Positions 18,511-27,440 of a stretch of DNA of 64,000 nucleotides are shown here, one piece after another. A program made the translations under genes and the position numbers. The notes under the pieces are model-generated. The model made no database searches, was not told the origin of the DNA, and worked only from the letters and a program-made list of their open reading frames with translations. How positions within the stretch are numbered: the stretch's first letter is position 1; every line of letters begins with the position of its first letter. This DNA is from Trinickia acidisoli (GTDB lineage Bacteria; Pseudomonadota; Gammaproteobacteria; Burkholderiales; Burkholderiaceae): contig NZ_JAFLRG010000002.1 in NCBI RefSeq assembly GCF_017315725.1, positions 1,860,001-1,924,000 of the forward strand, read 5' to 3'.

Positions 18511-18564
18511 TCGGTCTGCTTCACCCACCGACAAAACGACCAAGGCGCCTTCGGCGCCTTTTTT
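18463..18564 (+). terminator. Candidate his attenuator: pause hairpin, antiterminator and terminator
   Basis: Terminator: AAGGCGCC (18542-18549) pairs with GGCGCCTT (18553-18560), then T to 18564. Antiterminator: GCGCCGTGG (18480-18488) can pair with CCAAGGCGC (18540-18548) with one mismatch, sequestering the terminator 5' arm. Pause hairpin: CACGG (18463-18467) can pair with CCGTG (18483-18487). A ribosome stalled at His11-His14 would block only the first element and favour the antiterminator, while a ribosome reaching the stop at 18510 covers 18480-18488 and allows termination. This is the standard 1-2-3-4 attenuator layout. Confidence 0.65.
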
Positions 18565-18662
18565 ATTTCGGCGTCCTCCTGCAATCGGATTCAATCGGAT
18601 CGAAGCCGAAGTCACCTTGGAATGTGCTGTACCCACTCGCGTTCGACAGAAGGAGCGACTCA

Positions 18663-19790
18663 ATGCAGCAACCATGGAACGCTATCGCTTTCGCTGATTT
18701 ACCTATCCGCGATGAACTCAAATCGCAGCATGCGTATGGCGCACCGCAGCTCGATGTGCCCGTGCGCTTGAACGTCAACGAGAACCCGTATCCGCCATCG
18801 CAAGTGCTTGCCGAACGCATTGCGCAAGCGGTGGCCGAGGCCGCGACGCAAGCGCATCGATACCCCGATCGCGACTTTACGCAATTGCGTAGCAGCCTCG
18901 CTACGTATCTGACGCACGATACCGGCGTAGCGGTCGATCCCGATCAGGTGTGGGCTGCCAATGGCTCCAACGAAGTTCTCCAGCAGATCCTGCAGGTGTT
19001 CGGCGGCCCGGGGCGTTCAGCATTGATCATGACGCCGGCGTATGCCATGTACGAGGAGTATTGCCGTACGACTTTCACTCAATTGCACACGCTACCACGT
19101 AAAGAAGACTTCGACGTGGATCTCGATCGCGCGATCGCGACGATTCAGGCATTGCAGCCCAGCGTGATTCTATTGACGTCGCCCAACAACCCGACCGGTA
19201 CCGCGCTTTCGTTGGAGACGATCGAGGCGATACTCGAGGTCGCGCCGGGCATGGTCGTCATCGATGAGGCGTATACGGAGTTCCGACGTCACGGTGTGCC
19301 GAGCGCCGTGGCTTTATTGCCGCGCCATCCTCGTTTGATCGTCTCGCGTACGCTCAGCAAAGCATTCAAATTTGCCGGCGCACGCGTGGGCTATTGCGCG
19401 TGCGCGGCGGCCATCGTGGACGCGATCAAACTCGTCCGGCTGCCGTACCATCTATCGGCCTTCACGCAGGCCGCTGCTTGCGCCGCGCTCGCGGCCCGCG
19501 ACGAAATGTTGTCGCAGGTGGAAATTCTAAAAGCGGAGCGCGACGAGACAGTGCGCTGGCTTCGAGGTCTCGACCTCGAAGTGCCGGATTCAGATGCCAA
19601 TTTCGTCATGTTCGGACGGTTCGAAGATCGGCATTTGATTTGGAGCGAACTCTTACGCGATGGCGTATTGATTCGCGAGACGGGGCCGCGAGGATACCTG
19701 CGCGTATCGATCGGTACCCCGGAAGAAATGACCGCGTTCCGCACTGCCCTGCTGAAGGCGATGCATTCACAACGCGCCGTCTTCGGATGA
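18663..19790 (+). CDS. hisC: Histidinol-phosphate aminotransferase
   Basis: AAGGAG precedes the ATG at 18663, giving 375 residues, close to the usual 350-375. It is a class I/II fold PLP aminotransferase converting imidazole-acetol phosphate and glutamate to histidinol phosphate. Motifs seen are RLNVNENPYPPS (start of the HisC family), TSPNNPTG, VIDEAYTEF and the PLP lysine Lys233 in SRTLSKAFKFAGARVGY. An Arg near the C-terminus (GYLRVSIGTPEE) fits the substrate carboxylate or phosphate site. It stands alone with no other his gene beside it, so it may be a second hisC paralogue. The apparent attenuator upstream supports a histidine role. Confidence 0.92.
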   Translation: MQQPWNAIAFADLPIRDELKSQHAYGAPQLDVPVRLNVNENPYPPSQVLAERIAQAVAEAATQAHRYPDRDFTQLRSSLATYLTHDTGVAVDPDQVWAANGSNEVLQQILQVFGGPGRSALIMTPAYAMYEEYCRTTFTQLHTLPRKEDFDVDLDRAIATIQALQPSVILLTSPNNPTGTALSLETIEAILEVAPGMVVIDEAYTEFRRHGVPSAVALLPRHPRLIVSRTLSKAFKFAGARVGYCACAAAIVDAIKLVRLPYHLSAFTQAAACAALAARDEMLSQVEILKAERDETVRWLRGLDLEVPDSDANFVMFGRFEDRHLIWSELLRDGVLIRETGPRGYLRVSIGTPEEMTAFRTALLKAMHSQRAVFG

Positions 19791-19818
19791 CTTCGGCAAT
19801 ACGCATACATGCACCCAA

Positions 19819-19840
19819 GGCGGCGCATTGCTGCGCCGCC
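19819..19840. terminator. Hairpin between convergent hisC and DLH genes
   Basis: GGCGGCGCA (19819-19827) and TGCGCCGCC (19832-19840) form a 9-bp perfect stem with a TTGC loop. There is no clear T-run on either strand, so it may act as a weak bidirectional terminator or as an mRNA 3'-end stabiliser. Confidence 0.5.
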
Positions 19841-19841
19841 A

Positions 19842-20576
19842 TCAGTTCGAAGCGAAGCTCTCCGTGAGCCAGTCCCGCATCATCGTGTATGAACGCGCCG
19901 CGGCCTTGGCGTCATAGCGACAATTGCCCGTCTTGGCCGTTGCCTCGGTTTCGGTGAAGCAATGCACGACGTGGCCGATCTCGACGAACTGCCAATCGGC
20001 GGGGCTGCGCTTCATTGACTCGGTGAAAGCCGGTACTTGAGGCATGGTGAACGCGTCGTCGGCACCGTTCATCGCGAGCACGCGCGCCTTGATGTTCGCG
20101 GCAAGCGCGGGATCGTCGGTGCTCAAATCGCCGTGAAAGGCAACCACGGCCTTGACGTCGGAGCCGCTGCGCGCGAGATCGAGCACGGCGGCGCCGCCGA
20201 AGCAGAAGCCGATCGCCGCGAGACGCGACGAATCGATGGGCGCGTCGGCGGCCGCGGCTTTGAGTTGCTCGAATGCTTTGCCGATACGCGCGCGCATCAA
20301 TTGGCGATCGTGATAGAGCGGCGCGACGGCAGTTTTTGCCTGCGCGTCGCTCGTGGGGCGTATCCCGGTGCCGTACATGTCGGTCAGCAAGATGACGTAG
20401 TCCTTGCCGGCAATCATCTCGGCTTTTTTGACGGCGGTATCGTTGACGCCGTACCAATTCGGCACCATCACCAAGCCGGGGCGCTTGGCCGTCGTGGCAT
20501 CGTCATAGATGAGAAAGCTGTTGAAGGTCGTACCGTTCAGCGTCCAGCCGACGGGCTTGGCGACCATCTTCGCCAT
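19842..20576 (-). CDS. Dienelactone hydrolase family protein, probable exported form
   Basis: The reported reading from the ATG at 20576 gives 244 residues. It contains the DLH nucleophile motif GFCFGGAAVLDLA with catalytic Cys at about residue 123, the Asp in MNGADDAF and His in EIGHVVHCF. The family hydrolyses dienelactones and related esters. Upstream in the same frame the DNA encodes SLAFILFGIVVASPAMA, an excellent signal peptide ending right at the proposed start (AMA then KM). However, the ATG with a good GGAG site (near 20632) is one base out of frame with it. Either a single-base deletion disabled export or the true start is non-standard. Confidence 0.82.
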   Translation of the reverse strand: MAKMVAKPVGWTLNGTTFNSFLIYDDATTAKRPGLVMVPNWYGVNDTAVKKAEMIAGKDYVILLTDMYGTGIRPTSDAQAKTAVAPLYHDRQLMRARIGKAFEQLKAAAADAPIDSSRLAAIGFCFGGAAVLDLARSGSDVKAVVAFHGDLSTDDPALAANIKARVLAMNGADDAFTMPQVPAFTESMKRSPADWQFVEIGHVVHCFTETEATAKTGNCRYDAKAAARSYTMMRDWLTESFASN

Positions 20577-20741
20577 CGCGGGCGAAGCAACGACGATGCC
20601 AAACAGGATAAAAGCGAGGCTACGAATCGCATGGCGGTATTCTCCGAGCAGGTTGAATAAGTTGGAAGACTAGAACCGACAGCCCGCCGTGTCGAGCCCT
20701 CCCCCTCGCCCGATGCCGCAACGCAAGATGTCGTTATGTCC

Positions 20742-22535
20742 TTAAGTCGACGTCAACTGCGATGTGCTGCCTATGTTGCCCTCCTCTTGCGAAAGCCGCG
20801 ACGTAGCACGATGCAAAATGCTGCCCGTAGGAGGCGTGGTCGAGAGCGACGTGGCGAGTATCGCGCCGCTCTGCGTCGCATCGTCGATGCTCGTTCCAAT
20901 CGGGATCATGTGCTCGGTCGTCGGTGCGACAGGCTCCTCGTTGATGACAGGCACGTCGTTGACGACGGGTGTCAGACGCGGCGTCGTCATCTCGATGAAC
21001 GCCTGCCGGCCCAATTGATCCACGTTCACTTCTTCGACCTGCTCTTCCTCATCTCGCTCGGCTCGCGCGTTTGGGTCTTTCTTCGCAAACATGCCCGCAA
21101 AGGCCGTATAGAGCGCGCCGAGAATCAACGCCGTCACCATGTTGCCGTAGTTGTTTTCCTCCTCGGGGTCGAGGTTCGGCGTCTTGACGCCGAAGTTCAC
21201 CGCGGCCATCACCACGACACCGAACAGCGCCGCACGGGCCGGATACGAGCCGAGCAGCATGTTCGCCACTTCCCTACCGGTAGGCACCTGCGGCGACAAG
21301 CGGCTACGGAAGTTGTCGCGTACTCGGGTCAGGCCACCGCCGAATTTCGTCAGTACGTTGCCCTGCGTATCGTCCATCCCCTCTTTGAAAAGATGAGCCA
21401 AGGTCAGATTGATTTCGTCCGTTGCTTCGCCGCCACCGTTGATCGAGCCTCTCAAGCCATCCGAGCGAACCGATGAGCCCGGCGCCCCATACGACATCGC
21501 GGAGCCCACGCCCATCTCCACGCCGCCGTAGGCAACCCCGGACACGAGCGACGGCTTGAATTGGATGCCCCGGATTTGGTTAGGTGTGCGAATGAATAGC
21601 TGCGATGTATCGCGTCCCAAGCAATACGCCAGCCCGAATGCCACCAAGCTGGGCGCTGCCGCATCGAGATTACCGAGTGCCGCCGTCACCGCCAGCGCGG
21701 TCGCGCCTACGAGCGCGAGCGTACCGCGACTGATCGACGACCAGGTCGTCGCCGTACGGTCCCTGTAGTCCTTGATGCCGCCTGCCGTGAGCAGTGCCAC
21801 GGGGAGTGCCGCGACCAAACCGCCCGCTACCTTGCGCATGTCATCGGTGAAGCCGGCATCGTCGCTCATGCCGTTCGCGGCCAATTGACGCGAGAACGTC
21901 ATCAGCATCACGCAAAAGCCGGTCTTCACCGAGATGTTGAACAGCGACGCCAACGCCATTGCCGCCTTGTTTTCAAAGTTGTTGTTGGCGACGTCCAGCA
22001 AGAAGTTGGCAATGGCATGTTGCTGCTGGCGCGGTGTCTTTATTTGCCAGTTGGCGAACAAGCCTGCGCTTTTGCCTTGCTCGATAACGGCGCGCAACTC
22101 GGGATTGTTCGCGAACTCGCCTCTCTGCAACGCGGCCATCCCGTCTGCGAGCCGCCTCTCCTCCGGCGTCAAATTCGCTTCGACGCGATCGAGCGCCTCG
22201 TCTATCTCTTGATGAGACCTTTGCGCGAGAACCATCGCGTTGTTCGAAGCGGGGCGGCTCAGCGACGTCCGCGGCACGTCTATCGCGACGGACTGGATCG
22301 ACTGGCTGCGTTGGCTTTGATGGCTACGTATCGACGGCGTCCGGCTGGGCACCGGCCGTATCGACTCGTCGGTGCTTGTCGACGATCGCGCAGAGCGCGG
22401 CGCCAACCCATCGAGAGAACTCGATCGAGACATCGACGACGACTGCAGGGGGTCGTCTACCGTCACCGTATTCTGCTGCTCGTTTTCGTGGGCCGGGAGG
22501 GTCCCATCGGAGTTGTCTGCCGGAATGGTGCTCAT
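20742..22535 (-). CDS. Large unknown protein with disordered Ser-rich N-terminus and several membrane helices
   Basis: From the ATG at 22535 it is 597 residues. I do not recognise a family. Residues 1-110 are low-complexity, rich in Ser, Thr, Arg and Gln (SMSRSSSLDG, SHQSQRSQSIQS), with no signal peptide. A helical region follows, then hydrophobic segments such as AALPVALLTAGGI, LALVGATALAVTAALG, SLVAFGLAYCLG, ALFGVVVMAAVNFGV and TALILGALYTAFAGM. The C-terminus is acidic and then Ser/Thr-rich. A disordered, Ser-rich start without Sec signal resembles type III secreted effectors, but no secretion gene lies nearby. It is flanked by unrelated genes and appears monocistronic. Confidence 0.8.
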   Translation of the reverse strand: MSTIPADNSDGTLPAHENEQQNTVTVDDPLQSSSMSRSSSLDGLAPRSARSSTSTDESIRPVPSRTPSIRSHQSQRSQSIQSVAIDVPRTSLSRPASNNAMVLAQRSHQEIDEALDRVEANLTPEERRLADGMAALQRGEFANNPELRAVIEQGKSAGLFANWQIKTPRQQQHAIANFLLDVANNNFENKAAMALASLFNISVKTGFCVMLMTFSRQLAANGMSDDAGFTDDMRKVAGGLVAALPVALLTAGGIKDYRDRTATTWSSISRGTLALVGATALAVTAALGNLDAAAPSLVAFGLAYCLGRDTSQLFIRTPNQIRGIQFKPSLVSGVAYGGVEMGVGSAMSYGAPGSSVRSDGLRGSINGGGEATDEINLTLAHLFKEGMDDTQGNVLTKFGGGLTRVRDNFRSRLSPQVPTGREVANMLLGSYPARAALFGVVVMAAVNFGVKTPNLDPEEENNYGNMVTALILGALYTAFAGMFAKKDPNARAERDEEEQVEEVNVDQLGRQAFIEMTTPRLTPVVNDVPVINEEPVAPTTEHMIPIGTSIDDATQSGAILATSLSTTPPTGSILHRATSRLSQEEGNIGSTSQLTST

Positions 22536-22725
22536 TGAAATCCCCTTGTGTCGTGTCAATCAGCGATGCACTGCGAGCGATGCACTGCGGCTGACTATAA
22601 GCAAGCTCGACAAAGCGGGGTAACCATCAAAGCACGATGCGTCGAACGAAAAAGCGAAGTATCGGGGAAAGCCCCAAGCGGCGTCATCAACGCGTCACCT
22701 CCGCACGCCGCGGTGCGTCTTCACC

Positions 22726-23562
22726 TCACGCGACAGCGCGCGCCGCATTCCTACCGCGCAGCCATTCGAGCGCCAGCAGCAGCGCTGTCGAAAAGAGAAT
22801 CAGAATCGTCGCCAGCGCCGCGATCGTCGGCGTAATGTTCTCGCGGATGCCCGTAAACATCTGACGCGGCAGCGTCGTTTGATCGGCGCCCGCAAGGAAC
22901 AGCGTCACGACCACCTCGTCGAATGAAGTCGCAAACGCGAACAAAGCGCCGGAGATCACGCCCGGCGCGATCACGGGCAGCGTGATTCGAAAGAACGTGC
23001 GCGTCGGATCGACGCCGAGCGATAGGCTCGCGCGCACGAGGTTGCCGTCGAAGCCTTGCAGCGTCGCCCCCACCGTCGTCACGACGAACGGCACGCCGAG
23101 CGCCGCATGCGCCATGATCAGGCCGATATAGGTGTTCGCGAGCCCGAGCGGCGCGAAGAACAAATACATGCCGACGCCCACGACGATGACGGGCACGATC
23201 ATCGGCGAAATCAGCACGGCCATGACGATCGCCTTGCCGCGGAAATTCGCCTTGGCCAGGCCGAGCGCCGCCAGCGTGCCGAGCACCGTCGCCAACAGCG
23301 TTGCCGACGGCGCCACGATGAAGCTGTTTTTCGCGGCCATGCGCCACTCGTCGGACATGACGAGGTTCTGATACCAGCGCCATGACCAACCCGGAATCGG
23401 ATAGACGAGGAACGTACTCGACGAAAACGACAACGGCACGATCGCGAGCACGGGCAGGATCAAGTAAAGCAGCGTCAGCACAGCCAGGCCGCGCAAGAGG
23501 AAATACCACGCGCGTTCGACGAGCGACGTGTGTGGGGCGAATAGCGGTTTGGAAAGTTTCAT
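22726..23562 (-). CDS. ABC transporter permease, spermidine/putrescine type (PotC-like)
   Basis: The ATG at 23562 gives 278 residues with about six membrane helices (first LAVLTLLYLILPVLAIVPL, residues 20-38). The EAA-type cytoplasmic loop is visible as RASLSLGVDPTRTFFRITLP (about 178-197), which docks on the ATPase. It is the last gene of a four-gene operon (ATPase, binding protein, PotB-like, PotC-like) and is separated from the other permease by 58 bp. The complex imports a polyamine or a similar small cation or amino acid across the inner membrane. Confidence 0.92.
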   Translation of the reverse strand: MKLSKPLFAPHTSLVERAWYFLLRGLAVLTLLYLILPVLAIVPLSFSSSTFLVYPIPGWSWRWYQNLVMSDEWRMAAKNSFIVAPSATLLATVLGTLAALGLAKANFRGKAIVMAVLISPMIVPVIVVGVGMYLFFAPLGLANTYIGLIMAHAALGVPFVVTTVGATLQGFDGNLVRASLSLGVDPTRTFFRITLPVIAPGVISGALFAFATSFDEVVVTLFLAGADQTTLPRQMFTGIRENITPTIAALATILILFSTALLLALEWLRGRNAARAVA

Positions 23563-23620
23563 CGTCGGCTCCGCCGCGAAGGTCTCACGGATGCGCAAGG
23601 AATCAAGGGCGATCGCGGCG

Positions 23621-24907
23621 TTACAGGTTCGGCGCCGCCCTCGTGAAGCGGCCGTACACCGCGTACAGCACGAGCGTCGCCGCGAGCAGCAGGCCGCCGA
23701 GCGCACATGCCATGCCCCAGTTGATCGTCACGTTCGTGAAGTACGCGACGTAGTAGCTCACCATCTGATCGTTAGGACCCCCAAGCAATGCCGGCGTGAT
23801 GTAGTAGCCGATCGCCAGGATGAATACGAGCAGTGCGCCGGCGCCGATGCCCGGATACGTTTGCGGGACATACACACGCCAGAACGCCGCGAACGGATGG
23901 CTGCCGAGCGAAACCGCCGCACGCTGGTAGGTCGGGGGAATCGACTTCATCACGCTGTACAGCGGCAGAATCATGAATGGCAGCAGGATGTGCGTCATCG
24001 AGATATAGACACCTGTGCGATTGAACAGCAGCTCGAGCGGCGCGTGAATCAACCCGAGGCCGCGCAACGTGCGGTTCACGAGCCCTTCGGTCTGCAAGAT
24101 CACGATCCATGCGGCAACGCGCACGAGGATCGACGTCCAAAACGGAATCAGCACGAGAATCATCGCCAGGTTCGCGCGACGCTCGCTCAACGTCGAAATC
24201 CAATAGGCGAGCGGATAGCCTAGCAACAGCGCCGCCACCGTGACCACCGCGCCGATCACGAACGTGCGGCCGAATACGCTCACGTAGATGCGCTGATCCG
24301 GATCGGTCTGCTCGATGTGGCCGAATGCATCCTCTCGATGATCGAGCGCCGCCAGCAAGTAAAACGGCGAATAGCGCGAGCCGTTCTTGGCGATCGCGCG
24401 CCAGTAGCGCGCGTCACCCCATCGCGCATCGAGATCGATCAGTTTCGCACGCACTTGCTCGGGCTCGAGCGCGAGCGGATGGTTGTCGTCATCGGTGAAA
24501 GGCAGCGCGCTCGCCGTCTTCGATACGAGCGAATGAAAGCCCGGTATCTCGACGTTGAGCCGACGCTCCAAGCTACCCATGACTTCGCCGTCCTGCGTCG
24601 AGGTCGATGCCAAATCGGATGCGAGCGACCCATAGGCTGCCGCCGGCGGCTCGCCCTTGCGATCCCATCGAGCGAGTTGCGCCGCGGTTCGCGGCAGCGC
24701 GTCGGCCACCTCGGGGTTCTGCACCGCGCGCGTCAGCAGCGCGGCGATCGGCACGACGAATATCAGCAACAGAAAGATCGCCAGCGGTGCGATCAAGAGC
24801 AGCGCCGTCATTCGCTTGCGTGCCTGCGCAGCCTTCAACTCGCGCTTCAACGCCGCGGTCGATGGGCCGCTCGGCTCGCTCGAAATCGTCATCGTTTGCA
24901 TGCTCAT
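23621..24907 (-). CDS. ABC transporter permease, spermidine/putrescine type (PotB-like)
   Basis: From the ATG at 24907 (GAGG upstream) the protein is 428 residues. The first helix (TALLLIAPLAIFLLLIFVVPIAALL) is followed by a long periplasmic insertion of about 150 residues before the second helix, longer than in E. coli PotB. The transport domain then holds five more helices, with the ATPase-contact loop RAAVSLGSHPFAAFWRVYVP near residue 335. Such extended versions are common in Burkholderia putrescine-type systems. It pairs with the PotC-like permease downstream. Confidence 0.92.
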   Translation of the reverse strand: MSMQTMTISSEPSGPSTAALKRELKAAQARKRMTALLLIAPLAIFLLLIFVVPIAALLTRAVQNPEVADALPRTAAQLARWDRKGEPPAAAYGSLASDLASTSTQDGEVMGSLERRLNVEIPGFHSLVSKTASALPFTDDDNHPLALEPEQVRAKLIDLDARWGDARYWRAIAKNGSRYSPFYLLAALDHREDAFGHIEQTDPDQRIYVSVFGRTFVIGAVVTVAALLLGYPLAYWISTLSERRANLAMILVLIPFWTSILVRVAAWIVILQTEGLVNRTLRGLGLIHAPLELLFNRTGVYISMTHILLPFMILPLYSVMKSIPPTYQRAAVSLGSHPFAAFWRVYVPQTYPGIGAGALLVFILAIGYYITPALLGGPNDQMVSYYVAYFTNVTINWGMACALGGLLLAATLVLYAVYGRFTRAAPNL

Positions 24908-25038
24908 CGCTCGCATTGCCTCTTGCGGGTACTGCTTGGTTCTTGCCTTGTGCCACGTTGTGTCGCCCGGGTTGCACGTTGGACGACACAACATCTCTTA
25001 CTCGATTACGCGCGTTCGTTGTCTTTATCGTTGTCGAA

Positions 25039-26100
25039 TCACTTCGACGCCCACGACGCGAAGCGCTGTTCGAGTTCATCACCGTAGTCGGTCCAGAACG
25101 CGGCGTCTTGGAGCACGGCGTCCTGGCCGTTGGCCGGTGAGTTCGGCAGATTCGACAGCGTCTTTGCATCGAGCGACTTGATCGCATCGCGATTCGCCGG
25201 ACCGTATGCGATGTGCTGCGCGTAGACCTGCTGCGGCTTGGACGAAACCGAGTAACCGATGAACTGCTCGGCCAGCGCCTTGTTCGGCGATCCCTTCGGA
25301 ATCACCCAATAGTCGAGGTCGTAGATGCTGCCGTTCCAGACCACCTTCAGGTTCTTGCCCTCGCGCTGCGCGGCGTCGATACGGCCGTTGAACGCGGAGG
25401 ACATGACGACGTCGCCGGCGACGAGGAACTGCGGCGGCTGTGCGCCCGCCTCCCACCATTGGATGTACGGCTTGAGTTCGTCGAGCTTCTTGAACGCGCG
25501 ATCCTGGCCCGCCTTCGTTGCCAACACCTTGTAGACGTCCTTCGGTGCCACACCGTCGGCCATCAGCGCGAATTCGAGGTTGCCGCGCGCACCCTTGCGC
25601 AGCGCGCGCTTGCCCGGGAATTTCTTCACGTTCCAGAAATCGGCCCAGCCTGTCGGCGCCGTCTTCAGCTTGTCGGCGTTGTAGGCGATGGCCGTCGACC
25701 AAACGAAGAAGCCCACGCCGCACGTACTCGGCGATTCGGGAATCAACGCCGACTTCTTCGCGATCTTCGACCAGTCGAGCTTTTCGTACAGGCCTTCGTC
25801 GCAGCCGCGGCCGAGATCGCCCGACTCCACTTCGACGACGTCCCAGTTCACGTGCTTGGCTTCCACCATCGCCTTGATCTTGGCCGTTTCGCCGTTGTAT
25901 TCGACGGCGGTGATCGTGTCGCCCGTCTGCTGCGCGAACGGCTGGTAGTAGGCAACCTTCTGCGCATCGGCATTGGCTCCGCCGAAGTTCACGACGGTCA
26001 ACTCGGCGGCGCGGGCGCCTGCCGCACAGAGCATCGTCGATGCAGCGGCAACGGCCAACGTCGCAGCAGCGCGGCGCATCGTCATGGTGTTCGTCTTCAT
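25039..26100 (-). CDS. ABC transporter periplasmic binding protein, polyamine type (PotF/PotD-like)
   Basis: It is 353 residues with a Sec signal peptide (RRAAATLAVAAASTMLCAAGARA, cut before AELTVV near residue 32). The two-lobe fold of polyamine binders is suggested by ELTVVNFGGANADAQKVAYY and by WDVVEVESGDL, with VIPKGSPNKALAEQFIGYSV in the second lobe. There is no lipobox. It is the second gene of the operon, between the ATPase (99 bp gap) and the first permease (131 bp gap). The ligand is not certain; putrescine, spermidine, GABA-like or other small amines fit. Confidence 0.92.
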   Translation of the reverse strand: MKTNTMTMRRAAATLAVAAASTMLCAAGARAAELTVVNFGGANADAQKVAYYQPFAQQTGDTITAVEYNGETAKIKAMVEAKHVNWDVVEVESGDLGRGCDEGLYEKLDWSKIAKKSALIPESPSTCGVGFFVWSTAIAYNADKLKTAPTGWADFWNVKKFPGKRALRKGARGNLEFALMADGVAPKDVYKVLATKAGQDRAFKKLDELKPYIQWWEAGAQPPQFLVAGDVVMSSAFNGRIDAAQREGKNLKVVWNGSIYDLDYWVIPKGSPNKALAEQFIGYSVSSKPQQVYAQHIAYGPANRDAIKSLDAKTLSNLPNSPANGQDAVLQDAAFWTDYGDELEQRFASWASK

Positions 26101-26198
26101 CTAACGCTCTCCTCTATGGGGTCCTTCGTGGGTCTTCGTGAGTCTTCGTTACTGCGTCAGTCGGAATGGGACATCCAGCGATTCCGGATCGCGCGCGG

Positions 26199-27293
26199 TC
26201 ACGCAAAAACACGCAAATGCTCAGGCGCGAACTCGAGCCCGATGGGCACGCCAGGCGCGAACGTATCGAGCGCTTCGGTGCCGAGCGGGACTTTGACGAA
26301 ACATTCGTCCTGCTCGGGCACCGCGCACCGCATGCGCACGTGGTCGCCGAAATAGATGAGGCCGCGCACGTGGCTCGCAAGCGCATTGATGCCGTCTCGC
26401 GCGCTCGCTTGGGCTGCCAAACGTACGCGCTCGGGGCGAATGCAAGCAACGGCGGGCGCACCGGCCCTCGCGTTCGCCACGTTGCGGCCCACGACGTGCG
26501 TGCCGTCGCGAAGGCGCAAGCGGCAATACTCACCGTCGACTTCGGAGATCGTGCCTTGCAAGCGGTTGCTGTCGCCGATGAAGTTCGCGACGAATTCGTT
26601 GCACGGCGTTTCGTAGAGGCGATCAACGGTATCGAGCTGCTGCACGATGCCTTTGTCGAACACGGCGACGCGATCGGACATCGTCAGCGCTTCGCCCTGA
26701 TCGTGCGTGACATAGACGAACGTCAACCCCAGCTTCTCGTGCAGCGCCTTCAGTTCGTATTGCATGTGTTCGCGCAGTTGCTTGTCGAGCGCGCCGAGCG
26801 GCTCGTCCATCAGCACGAGCCGCGGCGCGAACACGAGCGCCCGCGCCAGTGCGATCCGCTGCTGCTGTCCGCCCGAAAGCTGCGCGGGATAGCGCTTGGC
26901 GAAGCCTTCCATCCGCACCATCTTCAGCGCCTCGGCAACGCGATCGGCGCGCTCGGCGGCGTCCATCTTGCGCACTGTCAGCGGATAAGCGACGTTCTGC
27001 TCGACCGTCATGTGCGGGAACAGCGCGTAGTTCTGAAACACCATGCCGATATTGCGTTTGTGCGGCGGCACGGTATTGAGCAGTTGCCCGTCGAGACGGA
27101 TTTCGCCGCCGGTCGGAAATTCGAATCCGGCCAACATCATCAGGCAAGTTGTCTTGCCCGATCCCGACGGCCCGAGCAACGTCAGGAATTCGCCCTGATA
27201 AATGTCGAGATCGAGCGATTTGACGACGAGCGTTTCGCCGTCGTACGTCTTGCGCACGCCGCGAAAGCTCACGATCACCTGATCTTTTTGCAT
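26199..27293 (-). CDS. ABC transporter ATP-binding protein, polyamine type (PotA-like)
   Basis: The ATG at 27293 gives 364 residues. It shows Walker A GPSGSGKTT (about 41-49), Q-loop FQNYALFPHMTV, signature LSGGQQQRIALARAL, Walker B LVLMDEPLGALD and switch His in VTHDQGEAL. A C-terminal TOBE domain (about 280-364) contains RPERVRLAA. This is the usual organisation of PotA/MalK-type importer ATPases. It is first in the operon and divergent from the MocR regulator 147 bp away, which probably controls it. The upstream gap holds imperfect GGTTCC/GGAGCC elements that may be MocR sites. Confidence 0.94.
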   Translation of the reverse strand: MQKDQVIVSFRGVRKTYDGETLVVKSLDLDIYQGEFLTLLGPSGSGKTTCLMMLAGFEFPTGGEIRLDGQLLNTVPPHKRNIGMVFQNYALFPHMTVEQNVAYPLTVRKMDAAERADRVAEALKMVRMEGFAKRYPAQLSGGQQQRIALARALVFAPRLVLMDEPLGALDKQLREHMQYELKALHEKLGLTFVYVTHDQGEALTMSDRVAVFDKGIVQQLDTVDRLYETPCNEFVANFIGDSNRLQGTISEVDGEYCRLRLRDGTHVVGRNVANARAGAPAVACIRPERVRLAAQASARDGINALASHVRGLIYFGDHVRMRCAVPEQDECFVKVPLGTEALDTFAPGVPIGLEFAPEHLRVFA

Positions 27294-27440
27294 CGTCTGT
27301 CTCCTACGTTCCGTCGGCTTCGCGATCGATGCGCCGATTGGCTCCATCGACCAGCGAACACCGCACTTCATTTGCGATCCAATATAATCGGTCGCGGTTC
27401 CACGCAACGGAGCCATTTCATTATTCCGAAGGGAACCACT

